Source: VMCP01 sp964408945 (lineage in GTDB: Bacteria; Bacteroidota; Bacteroidia; NS11-12g; UBA955). Taken from it: a stretch of 64,000 nt of DNA. Within the stretch, counting starts at the first letter, position 1, and every line of letters starts with the position of its first letter. Location of the stretch: contig CAYPBJ010000001.1 in NCBI GenBank assembly GCA_964408945.1, positions 1 to 64,000 of the forward strand. The letters run 5' to 3'. The translations under genes and the position numbers were made by a program. Shown here in pieces: positions 45,075 through 53,742 of the stretch. The notes under the pieces are model-generated. The model saw only the letters and a program-made list of their open reading frames with translations. It was not told the DNA's origin and did not search any database.

Positions 45075-47696
45075 ATGAGAATGAATAGAATTATACCATT
45101 TACCTTATCAGCAGGGCTGCTTGCAGTTGTAGCTGTTGGGGGGTTAAAACAAGGTCTACCCGGTTTTAAAAAAGCGGATTTGAAAAACGAAGCTTCCGGA
45201 GCCGAGCAACACATTCGTGGTGCTATTGAATCGATTTACAGTCTTCGATTCAATGAAAAAACTGGCGATTTGAATCCCCAATGGATGGCAGATGCTGTTC
45301 AGCAGGCTGATAATTTAAAGTCAATTGCAAAACGTTTAAACAAAAAGATTGAATGGACAAACATGGGTCCAGACAATGTGGGTGGTAGAATTCGTGCGTT
45401 TCTAATTTCAAACAAAGATCAAAAAGTTTGGTTTGCAGGCGGTGTAAGCGGTGGTCTGTTCCGTTCAAGCACTTCAGGTCAAAGCTGGGCACCCATTAAT
45501 GACATGCAAGAAAATCTAAATGTTACTTGTATTGCTCAAACGCCAGACGGTAAAATCTATTACGGAACAGGTGAAGGTGGATTTACCAATCTTGGTGGTA
45601 CAAGAAATGGTTCGCCCGCATTTTACGGAAATGGTATCTACGTTAGTTCAGATGAAAAAGGTACAGACTTTTCTTTGATGAACGAAGCCAAAGATAACCG
45701 CTTCTTCGAGTGCAATGGTATGGCAGCACATCCAACTCAAAATAAATTTTACGTCGCTTCTGAAAGCGGACTTTACGAATTTGATATGACAGCGGCAACC
45801 GCTAAGGTTACTCGTTTAACTGCAGGTTCAGTAAAAGAAGTAAAATTAGACAGTAAAGGTGTTATATGGGCTACAACTTCTAATGGTTCTGTTTACAAGA
45901 AGGAAGATGGTCAAGCAATTAAAATTGTTAACCAAAATTTCAGTTCTGGTGGCAGAACAGCAATCGCAATTTCACCTGATGATGATAACTACGTCTACAC
46001 CATGGGAGCTGGCGGAGCCGGTGCAAATTACGGCCGCTTGGTAGGTGTTTACCGAACTACCAATGGTGGCACAACCTGGGAGCAAATCATTGTAGGAAAC
46101 TCAAACAATAATATCTTCTCATCAAACAACCAAGGTTGGTATGATAACGTGATTGGTGTTGTTCCTGGTAAGAAAGACGAAGTGATTTTAGGTGGTGTAA
46201 CTTTGGCAAGATGGGATAAAACAAACGGTTATCGCGAATTCGCATCAACTTTCGGTGCACCATGGAATTCTGAGTACGTTCATGCCGATAAGCACATGAT
46301 TACTTGGAACATGAATACCAAACCTGCTACCTGTATTGTAGGTTGTGACGGTGGATTATTCGCTACCCAAGACTACAGAACTTGGACACCTCTTAATCGT
46401 GGATTTACGACGCTACAATTATATAATGTAGCTGCTAACTCTCTTGGACATATTGTAGGAGGTTCTCAAGATAATGGAACTCAATTGATTAATTTCTCTG
46501 GTAACTCATTTAATGGCATTCCTTCCAAAACTGCTATTTCTATTTACGGTGGTGATGGATTTGATGTTGAATTCAGCAAATATGACCCACGTGTAGTTTT
46601 CATGTCTATTTATTACGGTACTGTTGTTAGATCAAACAACTCTGGTCAATCATCTTCTACATTTTGGGATGACAGGCAAGAGGGTACTATACAAACTGAT
46701 TTTAACACAACCTATAACCTTTGGGAGAAAAACGAGAAAGAATCAAGATTATTCTTAGCTAAAAATAATCAAGTTTGGATGGCTACCAACCCAACAGATT
46801 TTGCAAACCCCGTAAACTGGTTTTTAGTGGGAGATGCTCTAGGAGGTAGCCGTATCATTGAGATGGACTATACCACTGACGGAAATCATTTGTTTATCGC
46901 AAAGGCGGGTGCATTGTTCCGTTTAGATGGATTAAACAATGCGACATTTACATTAGATGCAAATCCAGTCGCAACTCAAGTTCCGTCTGGCATTTCGCAG
47001 AAGCAATTGAGTTTAGGTGCTGCGGCGGGCAGAACGGTTACATCCGTGAATGTGAATCCTGAGAACTCAAATCATGTTGTAATTACTTTGGGTGGATACG
47101 GAAACTCAACGTATGTTTATGAAACAGAAAATGCGTTAGATGATGCTCCAACTTGGAAGAACATCACCGGTAACTTGCCAAGCATGCCAGTTTACGATGC
47201 AGTGATTGACGTGGATGATCCAGATAGAATCATCTTAGGAACAGACCTAGGTGTTTGGGTTACTGAAAACGGTGGTACCAAATGGGAAGAAGCTAACGAC
47301 GGTATGGCTCGCGTGCCCGTTTTTGAAATTCGTGGTTACGAGTGGAAGCCTTGGGAAGGAATGCGTTTGTATATCGGTACTCACGGTCGTGGATATTACC
47401 AGAGCTCAAACTTGTTGACTTCAACAAAGAAAATAGTAAAGAGCGCTTTTGAAATGACACTTTCTCCAAATCCTTCTAAAGACTTCGCAAATGTTAGCTT
47501 CCGTTCAAATGGAGGAAAAGCAACAATTAAAGTGGTAAGTATGGAGGGTAAAACAGTGATCAACCAAAACATAAATTCCCAAGTAGGAGATAATCAAACA
47601 CGTTTGGATGTATCAAACTTGAAATCAGGATACTATTTCGTTCAAGTTGTGTTGGCAAACGGCTCAAGCACTACACAGAAATTGATGGTTCAATAA
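45075..47696 (+). CDS. Secreted BNR/sortilin-like beta-propeller with T9SS sorting domain
   Basis: This 873-residue protein has an N-terminal hydrophobic export segment (about 5-25). A large propeller region carries BNR/VPS10-like repeats (RTTNGGTTWEQI; VTENGGTKWEEA; LFRSSTSGQSW). It ends with a type A T9SS sorting domain (about 797-873, starting LSPNPSKDFANVSF, with LKSGYYFVQV). It is a surface or secreted glycosidase-like or adhesion propeller; no catalytic residues can be assigned. The transcript would end at a hairpin located inside the convergent dapF gene. Confidence 0.87.
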   Translation: MRMNRIIPFTLSAGLLAVVAVGGLKQGLPGFKKADLKNEASGAEQHIRGAIESIYSLRFNEKTGDLNPQWMADAVQQADNLKSIAKRLNKKIEWTNMGPDNVGGRIRAFLISNKDQKVWFAGGVSGGLFRSSTSGQSWAPINDMQENLNVTCIAQTPDGKIYYGTGEGGFTNLGGTRNGSPAFYGNGIYVSSDEKGTDFSLMNEAKDNRFFECNGMAAHPTQNKFYVASESGLYEFDMTAATAKVTRLTAGSVKEVKLDSKGVIWATTSNGSVYKKEDGQAIKIVNQNFSSGGRTAIAISPDDDNYVYTMGAGGAGANYGRLVGVYRTTNGGTTWEQIIVGNSNNNIFSSNNQGWYDNVIGVVPGKKDEVILGGVTLARWDKTNGYREFASTFGAPWNSEYVHADKHMITWNMNTKPATCIVGCDGGLFATQDYRTWTPLNRGFTTLQLYNVAANSLGHIVGGSQDNGTQLINFSGNSFNGIPSKTAISIYGGDGFDVEFSKYDPRVVFMSIYYGTVVRSNNSGQSSSTFWDDRQEGTIQTDFNTTYNLWEKNEKESRLFLAKNNQVWMATNPTDFANPVNWFLVGDALGGSRIIEMDYTTDGNHLFIAKAGALFRLDGLNNATFTLDANPVATQVPSGISQKQLSLGAAAGRTVTSVNVNPENSNHVVITLGGYGNSTYVYETENALDDAPTWKNITGNLPSMPVYDAVIDVDDPDRIILGTDLGVWVTENGGTKWEEANDGMARVPVFEIRGYEWKPWEGMRLYIGTHGRGYYQSSNLLTSTKKIVKSAFEMTLSPNPSKDFANVSFRSNGGKATIKVVSMEGKTVINQNINSQVGDNQTRLDVSNLKSGYYFVQVVLANGSSTTQKLMVQ

Positions 47697-47698
47697 CC

Positions 47699-48496
47699 TT
47701 AATACAGGCCGCTAAAAACAAATTCAGCGGGTCCGTTCAACCAGATGTTGACGAACCCGCTTTTTTTATGTTCAAAATTTACAGAGAGATTTCCTCCACG
47801 AGTCGAAACAAATACTTCCCCGACTTCCATATTCTTATTTATGGCATATGAAAGCACAGCTGCTGTAACGCCTGTTCCGCAGCTATAAGTTTCATCTTCT
47901 ACGCCACGCTCATAAGTACGCATGATTAAAGAGTCTTCAGCACTTATTTCAACTCTGTTCACATTGATACCAACTTCTTTATAGTCGTCAGAATATCGAA
48001 TGTCTTTTGCCCAAGTTATTAAGTCAAACTCCTTCAAAGGCTCATTCGAATGAGATGTATTGAACTCTACGTAGTGTGGAGACCCAGTATTCATGCAAAT
48101 GACCTCTTGAGATTTGATTTCCCAATCATTCACATCTATCATCTTTAGCTTTACCCAATTATTTTCTACGATGGCTTCATGCGGACCATCCGGCGCATAA
48201 AACGATAATTTTCCTTGATTTCCTAGTCCCAATGAATGAGCCCAATGCGCAATGCATCTTCCGCCGTTGCCGCACATGCTGCTTAAATTGCCATCAGAGT
48301 TGTAGTAGATCATCTCAAAATCATAAGATGCTGTGCGTTTTAGAATCATTAAACCATCTGCGCCAATGCCAAATCGTCTGTCGCACATTTTTGCTACGTC
48401 AAGGGAATAATCGGTAAACCTACCGTCAATTAAAATGAAGTCATTCCCAGTTCCTTGATACTTTACGAACGGGATTTTTTCCGAATTTAACATCAT
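47699..48496 (-). CDS. dapF: Diaminopimelate epimerase
   Basis: This 265-residue enzyme converts LL-DAP to meso-DAP for lysine and peptidoglycan synthesis. The two catalytic cysteines lie in MCGNGGRC and YSCGTGVTA. The N terminus (VKYQGTGNDFILID) is typical. It starts 4 bases inside the anti-sigma-like gene and so is the third gene of that operon. Its 3' coding end doubles as the terminator of the convergent gene. Confidence 0.95.
   Translation of the reverse strand: MMLNSEKIPFVKYQGTGNDFILIDGRFTDYSLDVAKMCDRRFGIGADGLMILKRTASYDFEMIYYNSDGNLSSMCGNGGRCIAHWAHSLGLGNQGKLSFYAPDGPHEAIVENNWVKLKMIDVNDWEIKSQEVICMNTGSPHYVEFNTSHSNEPLKEFDLITWAKDIRYSDDYKEVGINVNRVEISAEDSLIMRTYERGVEDETYSCGTGVTAAVLSYAINKNMEVGEVFVSTRGGNLSVNFEHKKSGFVNIWLNGPAEFVFSGLY
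47726..47767 (+). terminator. Terminator of the BNR-repeat gene, inside dapF
   Basis: AGCGGGT (47726-47732) pairs with ACCCGCT (47755-47761). The stem continues inward with CGTTCAAC/GTTGACG, with one mismatch and one bulge, and is followed by seven Ts. It acts on the plus strand but lies entirely in the coding 3' end of dapF. Confidence 0.8.
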
Positions 48497-49542
48497 TTCG
48501 GTTGAATCTTATCTATGATTTTTTTGTCGGTAATGGGTTTGGGTTTTTCAACTCTCGCCACATTTAATTTTATACTTATAATATTTTGGGGGCCCAATTC
48601 CAGGTATAAGTTCCCGTCTATTTCATACATAAGTGGGCTTTCGCTGCCCATATTTATCAAGAAAATGTTATTGCCTTGGCATTCAATTGCAGGTTTTTCA
48701 TTGCGCGCTTCTTGCTGAATGATGTTAAATCTAGCAGGATTAACCTTTTGAGAGCTAGACGGAATACTCTTTTCAGGTGTTGAAAGATTCTCAGACAATC
48801 CGGGCAAATGAATGGCGACTACGCGTGATGTACTGATAGTGCGTCTTGTTAATTCAACGGAATCAGAGGCCAAACTCTTTTTAGATTTTCCGCGTGAAGC
48901 ATCTGGCCTTGCCATCACTGGGGCAGCCGACTCACCTTCTGAAACTGACATTCGAGAGTTCATTTCGTATGTACCCTTATCTTGGTCATCTGCGGCTATT
49001 TCATAGTAAACGGTTTCTATGTCCGTTCCGTCAGCGTCAACTTCTGTTTGAGACTCTACAGTTGGTTCACTGTAGACTGCCAAAAGACTATCTGTCCAGT
49101 GCTTTTCGGCATCCGTGGAATCACTTTTATCTCCAAATAGAATACTTGGGAGAATGCTTTTTCCGAGTTTTTTATTTTTCCAGAATTTAACTCGGTCTGA
49201 CTTTTCGTCTTTTAGAGTTATATATTCTGCTGATTCTTTCAAACTACCGGTTTCAACGTATTTGTAGATGGCGAAATAACCTAGCAACAATACAGTGACA
49301 GATGCTGCTGCATAAAACCACAAATTGGTTTGAGTTGTTGTGCTTTGCTCGTCAACTCTAGATTTGATATATTCTTTAAGCTCTTCTCGTCCCTCAGAAC
49401 GAATGCCTTCAATGACTAAACTATAAAGGTCAAACTGAGTTTTAAGTTCTGAGTTCAACTCTAATTCGCGCAAAAATTCTTCCCTCTCAATTTCTGAGAG
49501 TTCAAAGTCAAAATACCGCTCTATCCTTGGGTCAAACTCCAT
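48493..49542 (-). CDS. Anti-sigma-factor-like single-span membrane protein
   Basis: This 349-residue protein has an N-terminal cytoplasmic part (about 1-70, ERYFDFELSEIEREEFL) like the start of anti-sigma factors. One membrane helix follows (about 76-93, FYAAASVTVLLLGYFAIY), then a long polar periplasmic region and a beta-rich C-terminal segment. Its gene overlaps the sigma factor gene by 11 bases and dapF by 4. The arrangement suggests it holds the sigma factor at the membrane; no classical zinc-binding HxxxCxxC motif is visible. Confidence 0.7.
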   Translation of the reverse strand: MEFDPRIERYFDFELSEIEREEFLRELELNSELKTQFDLYSLVIEGIRSEGREELKEYIKSRVDEQSTTTQTNLWFYAAASVTVLLLGYFAIYKYVETGSLKESAEYITLKDEKSDRVKFWKNKKLGKSILPSILFGDKSDSTDAEKHWTDSLLAVYSEPTVESQTEVDADGTDIETVYYEIAADDQDKGTYEMNSRMSVSEGESAAPVMARPDASRGKSKKSLASDSVELTRRTISTSRVVAIHLPGLSENLSTPEKSIPSSSQKVNPARFNIIQQEARNEKPAIECQGNNIFLINMGSESPLMYEIDGNLYLELGPQNIISIKLNVARVEKPKPITDKKIIDKIQPK

Positions 49543-50110
49543 AAAAATCTGTAGGGGTGAATTTTGATTTTACTTTAGATGCCAGTTCCTTTAAACACTG
49601 ATGTTTCTTAGATTTTGCAACATCTGAATTGGCTAAATTATTTGCTTTTGCGATGGTTTTCATGTCAAATCCATCGAAATAAAACATCAGTAAAATTTGC
49701 TGACAAATTTCTCCCATTTCTCCAAGCATGTTTCGAACCAAAGCTAAATCCATGTCATTGTTGACGGGCGTTTCTGAGTGCTGATGTGGCTTGATGTATT
49801 CTTCGGAAACCACGCGCTTTCTTTTGTCAAGTTGTTTGAGCCAAAGGTTTTTTACCACAGCGTAAATATACGTTGATGGTTTAGATTCTAACTTAAAATC
49901 TGGCTTACGAGAATTCTGCCAAAGAACCACCAATGCATCTTGAAGAAGATCTTCGGCGTCTTCGTCTTTACCGTTGTTTTCTCTCACAAATTTCTTAATC
50001 ATATCTTCATGTTCTTTGTACAAATCAATCAACACTTCACGATCTCCTTTTTGGAGACGATCAATGATTTCATCATTTAAGGTGTTGTTTAATTGCATTT
50101 CACGGACCAT
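49532..50110 (-). CDS. ECF-type sigma-70 family factor
   Basis: The 192-residue protein has sigma region 2 (DLYKEHEDMIKKFVREN, then DAEDLLQDALVVLWQNS) and a region 4 helix-turn-helix (MLMFYFDGFDMKTIAKANN-like segment near 150-175). The frame is open back to a TTG at 50152, but a TATTTTG -7-like sequence lies there, so I choose the ATG at 50110; 50098 is also possible. It is co-transcribed with an anti-sigma-like gene and dapF and probably directs a small envelope regulon. Confidence 0.88.
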   Translation of the reverse strand: MVREMQLNNTLNDEIIDRLQKGDREVLIDLYKEHEDMIKKFVRENNGKDEDAEDLLQDALVVLWQNSRKPDFKLESKPSTYIYAVVKNLWLKQLDKRKRVVSEEYIKPHQHSETPVNNDMDLALVRNMLGEMGEICQQILLMFYFDGFDMKTIAKANNLANSDVAKSKKHQCLKELASKVKSKFTPTDFYGV

Positions 50111-50144
50111 GAATACGATTTTATCGAAAAAGGTAAACGAATTC

Positions 50145-50176
50145 TTGTGCAAAATAAATCAAGTATTGCATTTTTG
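50145..50176 (+). promoter_or_regulatory. Candidate promoter of the HtrA gene
   Basis: TTG (50145-50147) is followed after 21 bases by CATTTTTG (50169-50176), one mismatch from TAnnTTTG. It overlaps the divergent sigma gene leader. Confidence 0.4.
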
Positions 50177-50208
50177 CGTTAGGTTACACTTGAATTTTAC
50201 AAACATTG

Positions 50209-51899
50209 ATGAATATGAGAAAGATTTTTGAAAATTACAAAATTGCTACCGCGGTTTTCGCCGGTGTAATGGGTGGAGTTGTTGCTTTGGTTGGAATGTA
50301 TGCTTTCGCTCCCAATGTATTCAGAGCCAACAACATAGAAGATCTTCAGTCTTCTTCGAAGCAATTGGCTCGTTATGCGAGTTTGAATACTCAAATTGGA
50401 TTTGATTTTACCGGTGTTTCTGAAATTGCTAATCCCGCGGTGGTCCACATCAAAACTACCATGAGCGGTGGGTCTGGGTCTAAGAGCATGCCTCAAGATA
50501 TGCCTTTCAACCCGTTTGATTTTTTCGGGGGACCCGGGGGACCCGAATTCAGGTTTGAGCAACCAGGTCCTCAAATGGCAACCGGTTCGGGAGTCATCAT
50601 TTCTGATGACGGATATATTGTCACCAACAACCACGTAATTGACAATGCCAACAAAATTGAAGTGGTGCTCAACGATAAACGCACTTACATCGCAGAATTG
50701 GTTGGGGCAGATAAAAATACAGATTTGGCTTTGTTGCGCATCGGGGAGAATAGTTTGCCCTTTTTGAAACTGGGAAATTCAGATCAAGTAAAAGTAGGTC
50801 AGTGGGTTGTGGCAGTTGGTAATCCATTCAATTTGAACAGTACTGTTACATTGGGAATAGTATCTGCTATGGGTAGAAACATAGATTTGATCAGGTCCAA
50901 AGGAAATCAATACGCCATTGAAAATTTCATTCAAACAGATGCTGCCATCAATCCAGGAAATTCAGGAGGAGCACTCGTGAACACGGAAGGTGAATTGGTT
51001 GGTATCAATACCGCTATTGCATCGCAAACGGGTTCTTACGCGGGATATGGCTTTGCAATTCCCGTTAATTTGATGAAAAAAGTCGTGAATGACTTCATGA
51101 AATACGGCCAAGTTCAAAGGGCAATTTTGGGAGTTTCAANNNNNNNNNNNNNNNNNNNNNNNNNNNNNNNNNNNNNNNNNNNNNNNNNNNNNNNNNNNNN
51201 NNNNNNNNNNNNNNNNNNNNNNNNNNNNNNNNNNNNNNNGTGAATGACTTCATGAAATACGGCCAAGTTCAAAGGGCAATTTTGGGAGTTTCAATCCAAG
51301 AAATCACACAAGAACTCGCCGAAGACAAAAAGCTCGGAAGCCTCAAAGGAGTATACATAGCAGATGTTGTTGAAGGCGGTGCTGCTCAGAAAGCCGGCGT
51401 AAAAAAAGGAGATGTTGTTTTAAAAATAGAAGGAGAAGAAGTCAACAGTTCTAGCAGACTTCAAGAAAAAATAGGAGAGTACAGACCCGGTGATAAAATA
51501 ACGCTTACAGTGAATAGAGACGGCAAAATCAGAGAGATTGAAGCCGTGTTATTGAGCAAAGAGGGAGAAGCCAAGTTGACCACTGCGAAGGCAAACAATG
51601 CAACAGAATTTTTAGGTATGAGCCTTGGCAATACGTCTCAAGCAGACCGTGAAAAATTGGGCTTGAAATCAGGCATCAAAGTAGAAACCATGCAAGATGG
51701 AGCCTTTAAAAAAGCTGGAATCCCTAAAGGTTTCATCATCACCCACATCAATAATGAAAGAGTGTATTCGGTGAGAGGGGCTATTTCTGTGTTGGAAGCC
51801 CTTTCAGGAAGCATTGTGGTTGAGGGCGTAATGCCCGGTGGAGAAGAAAAGATATTTGCTGTAAAACTGCCAGTGAAAAGCACCGAAAGAGGAGAATAA
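50209..51899 (+). CDS. htrA: HtrA/DegP-type periplasmic serine protease (gap inside)
   Basis: The protein has an N-terminal membrane or signal segment (about 12-32) and a trypsin-like domain with His142 (NNHVID), Asp172 (NTDLALLRI) and Ser252 (GNSGGAL). Two PDZ domains follow (one around VYIADVVEGGAAQKAGVKKG, the second near AFKKAGIPKGFIITHI). A Gly/Pro/Phe-rich loop precedes the protease core. A 100-N gap (51140-51239) is flanked by two copies of the same 55 bases; collapsing it gives 512 codons in one frame (511 residues). The enzyme degrades or refolds damaged envelope proteins. It is convergent with dnaB with no gap between stops. Confidence 0.95.
51085..51294. other. Second scaffold gap with duplicated 55-bp contig ends
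   Basis: The 55 bases at 51085-51139 recur at 51240-51294 around 100 Ns, the same overlap length as at 6296-6505. Removing 155 bases restores the HtrA frame, so it is an assembly join. Confidence 0.95.
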
Positions 51900-53558
51900 T
51901 CAATCCTCCTCAAAGATGTTTGGATCTGCTGCAGGACGAGAAAATCCCGCACTCCAAGAATTACCCCCGTCAGACGTTTCTCCAAACGGTGACGGGCGGT
52001 TATCTGTTTGATTATAAATGTCTTCTTCCACGTTGAGTTTAGAACTGTACACTTGTGTACTGAATGAACTCATGGGGGTGCTGTTGTAATCAGGTTTCTT
52101 CTGACGAATCATCTCGCGCTCAAATCCCTCCAAATCAGCGAATTTCGAAAATTCACCCACAAATTTACAGTACGCCGAACCCACTGAACCGTGTCTGTTC
52201 TTAGCAATGATTACTTCAGTAAGATCTTTGATGCCGAAACTCAAATCATCTTCGTTTCCTGAACCGTCTTGAACATCCATCCCCATGCGTTCGTAGTAAT
52301 CATTACGGTATAGGAACATCACCATATCGGCATCCTGCTCAATGGATCCAGATTCACGCAAGTCAGATAATTGAGGTCTTTTGTTGTTTCTTTTTTCTAC
52401 TTCACGACTCAACTGCGCAAGGGCAATTACCGGTATGCTCAATTCTTTTGCTAGTGCCTTTAGCGATCTAGAAATCGCCGCAATTTCTTGTTCCCTGTTT
52501 CCTTGTCCTTTGAGTTCGTATCTCAACAACTGAAGATAATCCACAACAACCAAATCCAAACCATGTTGAGAGTGTACTCTTCGGCATTTCGCATTGAGAT
52601 CAAAAATGCTCAACTGCGGGGTATCGTCAATGAATATCTTTGCCGAACCCAATCGTGCGGTCTCAGTTTGTAGTCTTGCCCATTCCTCTTTTGAAAGGTT
52701 ACTCTTTTTAATTTTTTCACCCTGTACCATGGCCTCGGCGGATATCAAACGATTTACCAGCTGAACGTCGGCCATTTCTAAGGAGAAAATCATGACGCTT
52801 TTGTTGTGATCTACAGCAGCATTCCTAACCAAACTTAAGGCGAATGCCGTTTTACCCATTGCAGGACGTGCGGCCAATATGACCAAATCAGAAGGTTGCC
52901 AACCGCCGTTGATTCTATCTATGTCTGTAAAACCAGACGCCACTCCAGTTATACCATTGTTTTCGCTTGACATTCTACCTTCAATTTCCTTTAATGAACT
53001 GTTGATCAACATGGAAATTTCCTGGAAGTTTCGTTTTAGTCCGGCATTTTTTATTTCGTAAAGTTTAGCTTCTGAATCATCTAGTAACTTGAATGAATCT
53101 TGTGAATCATCGTAGGCGTTGAATTGAATATCGCCCGTAACCTCAATCAGTTTTCTTTGGATGAATTTTTGGGTTAAAATTCGAGAGTGAAATTCAATAT
53201 TCGCAGCAGAAGATACTTTATTGGTGAGTTGAGCCAGATAGGCATTTCCTCCAGCCAGCTCTAATTTATCATGATCTCTTAAATAAGATGAAACCGTGAG
53301 CAGGTCAATAGCCATATTGGCACTTTGATAAAGCTCTTGAACGGCCATGAAAACATAGCGATTTTGAGGATTGTAAAAATGGTCAGGTGATAAAATATCA
53401 ATGACTTGGTGGATTTTATCGCGTTCCAACATCATGGCTCCGAGAACCGCTTCTTCCAAATCAACAGCATTAGGAGGCATGCGCCCTTCGCGGTCTTTGA
53501 AAAAACTTGCCGGTGTAGTTACTTCTCGTCTTTTTGTTGAACGAATTGATTTGTCCAT
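51900..53558 (-). CDS. dnaB: Replicative DNA helicase
   Basis: This 552-residue hexameric helicase has an N-terminal domain starting PPNAVDLEEAVLGAMMLE. The RecA-like domain carries Walker A (ARPAMGKTAFAL), Walker B (LVVVDYLQLL) and the DSDLRESGSIEQDAD-like segment (LSDLRESGSIEQDADMV). The C-terminal ~60 residues are a low-complexity tail ending FEED. No intein is present. It unwinds DNA at the replication fork. Confidence 0.96.
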   Translation of the reverse strand: MDKSIRSTKRREVTTPASFFKDREGRMPPNAVDLEEAVLGAMMLERDKIHQVIDILSPDHFYNPQNRYVFMAVQELYQSANMAIDLLTVSSYLRDHDKLELAGGNAYLAQLTNKVSSAANIEFHSRILTQKFIQRKLIEVTGDIQFNAYDDSQDSFKLLDDSEAKLYEIKNAGLKRNFQEISMLINSSLKEIEGRMSSENNGITGVASGFTDIDRINGGWQPSDLVILAARPAMGKTAFALSLVRNAAVDHNKSVMIFSLEMADVQLVNRLISAEAMVQGEKIKKSNLSKEEWARLQTETARLGSAKIFIDDTPQLSIFDLNAKCRRVHSQHGLDLVVVDYLQLLRYELKGQGNREQEIAAISRSLKALAKELSIPVIALAQLSREVEKRNNKRPQLSDLRESGSIEQDADMVMFLYRNDYYERMGMDVQDGSGNEDDLSFGIKDLTEVIIAKNRHGSVGSAYCKFVGEFSKFADLEGFEREMIRQKKPDYNSTPMSSFSTQVYSSKLNVEEDIYNQTDNRPSPFGETSDGGNSWSAGFSRPAADPNIFEED

Positions 53559-53721
53559 AGTCTTTCAAAGTAAAAACAAAGCAACCTTTAAATGATGCTT
53601 TTACCACATAAATAGTTTTTCACAGACCTTCGTGAACAAGAGGTTGAAAACTATTGTTGATGAATCCGTCTGATTTTGTGGTCAACTGTCGATTCTGCAA
53701 GCAAAACTCTGATTTGAATGT

Positions 53722-53729
53722 TATCTTTG
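53722..53729 (+). promoter_or_regulatory. -7 box of clpC
   Basis: TATCTTTG matches TAnnTTTG, 14 bases before the clpC ATG at 53743. The -33 element is weak. The rest of the 184-base dnaB/clpC intergenic region shows no other clear signal. Confidence 0.5.
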
Positions 53730-53742
53730 AAATTATCGATTT

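Noticed and set aside
50197..50634. Minus-strand 145-residue frame over the htrA start
   Set aside because: Antisense to a clearly coding region, Arg/His-rich, and overlapping the divergent promoter region.
51240..51899. Separate PDZ-domain gene of 219 residues
   Set aside because: It is the 3' part of htrA, cut off by the second scaffold gap.
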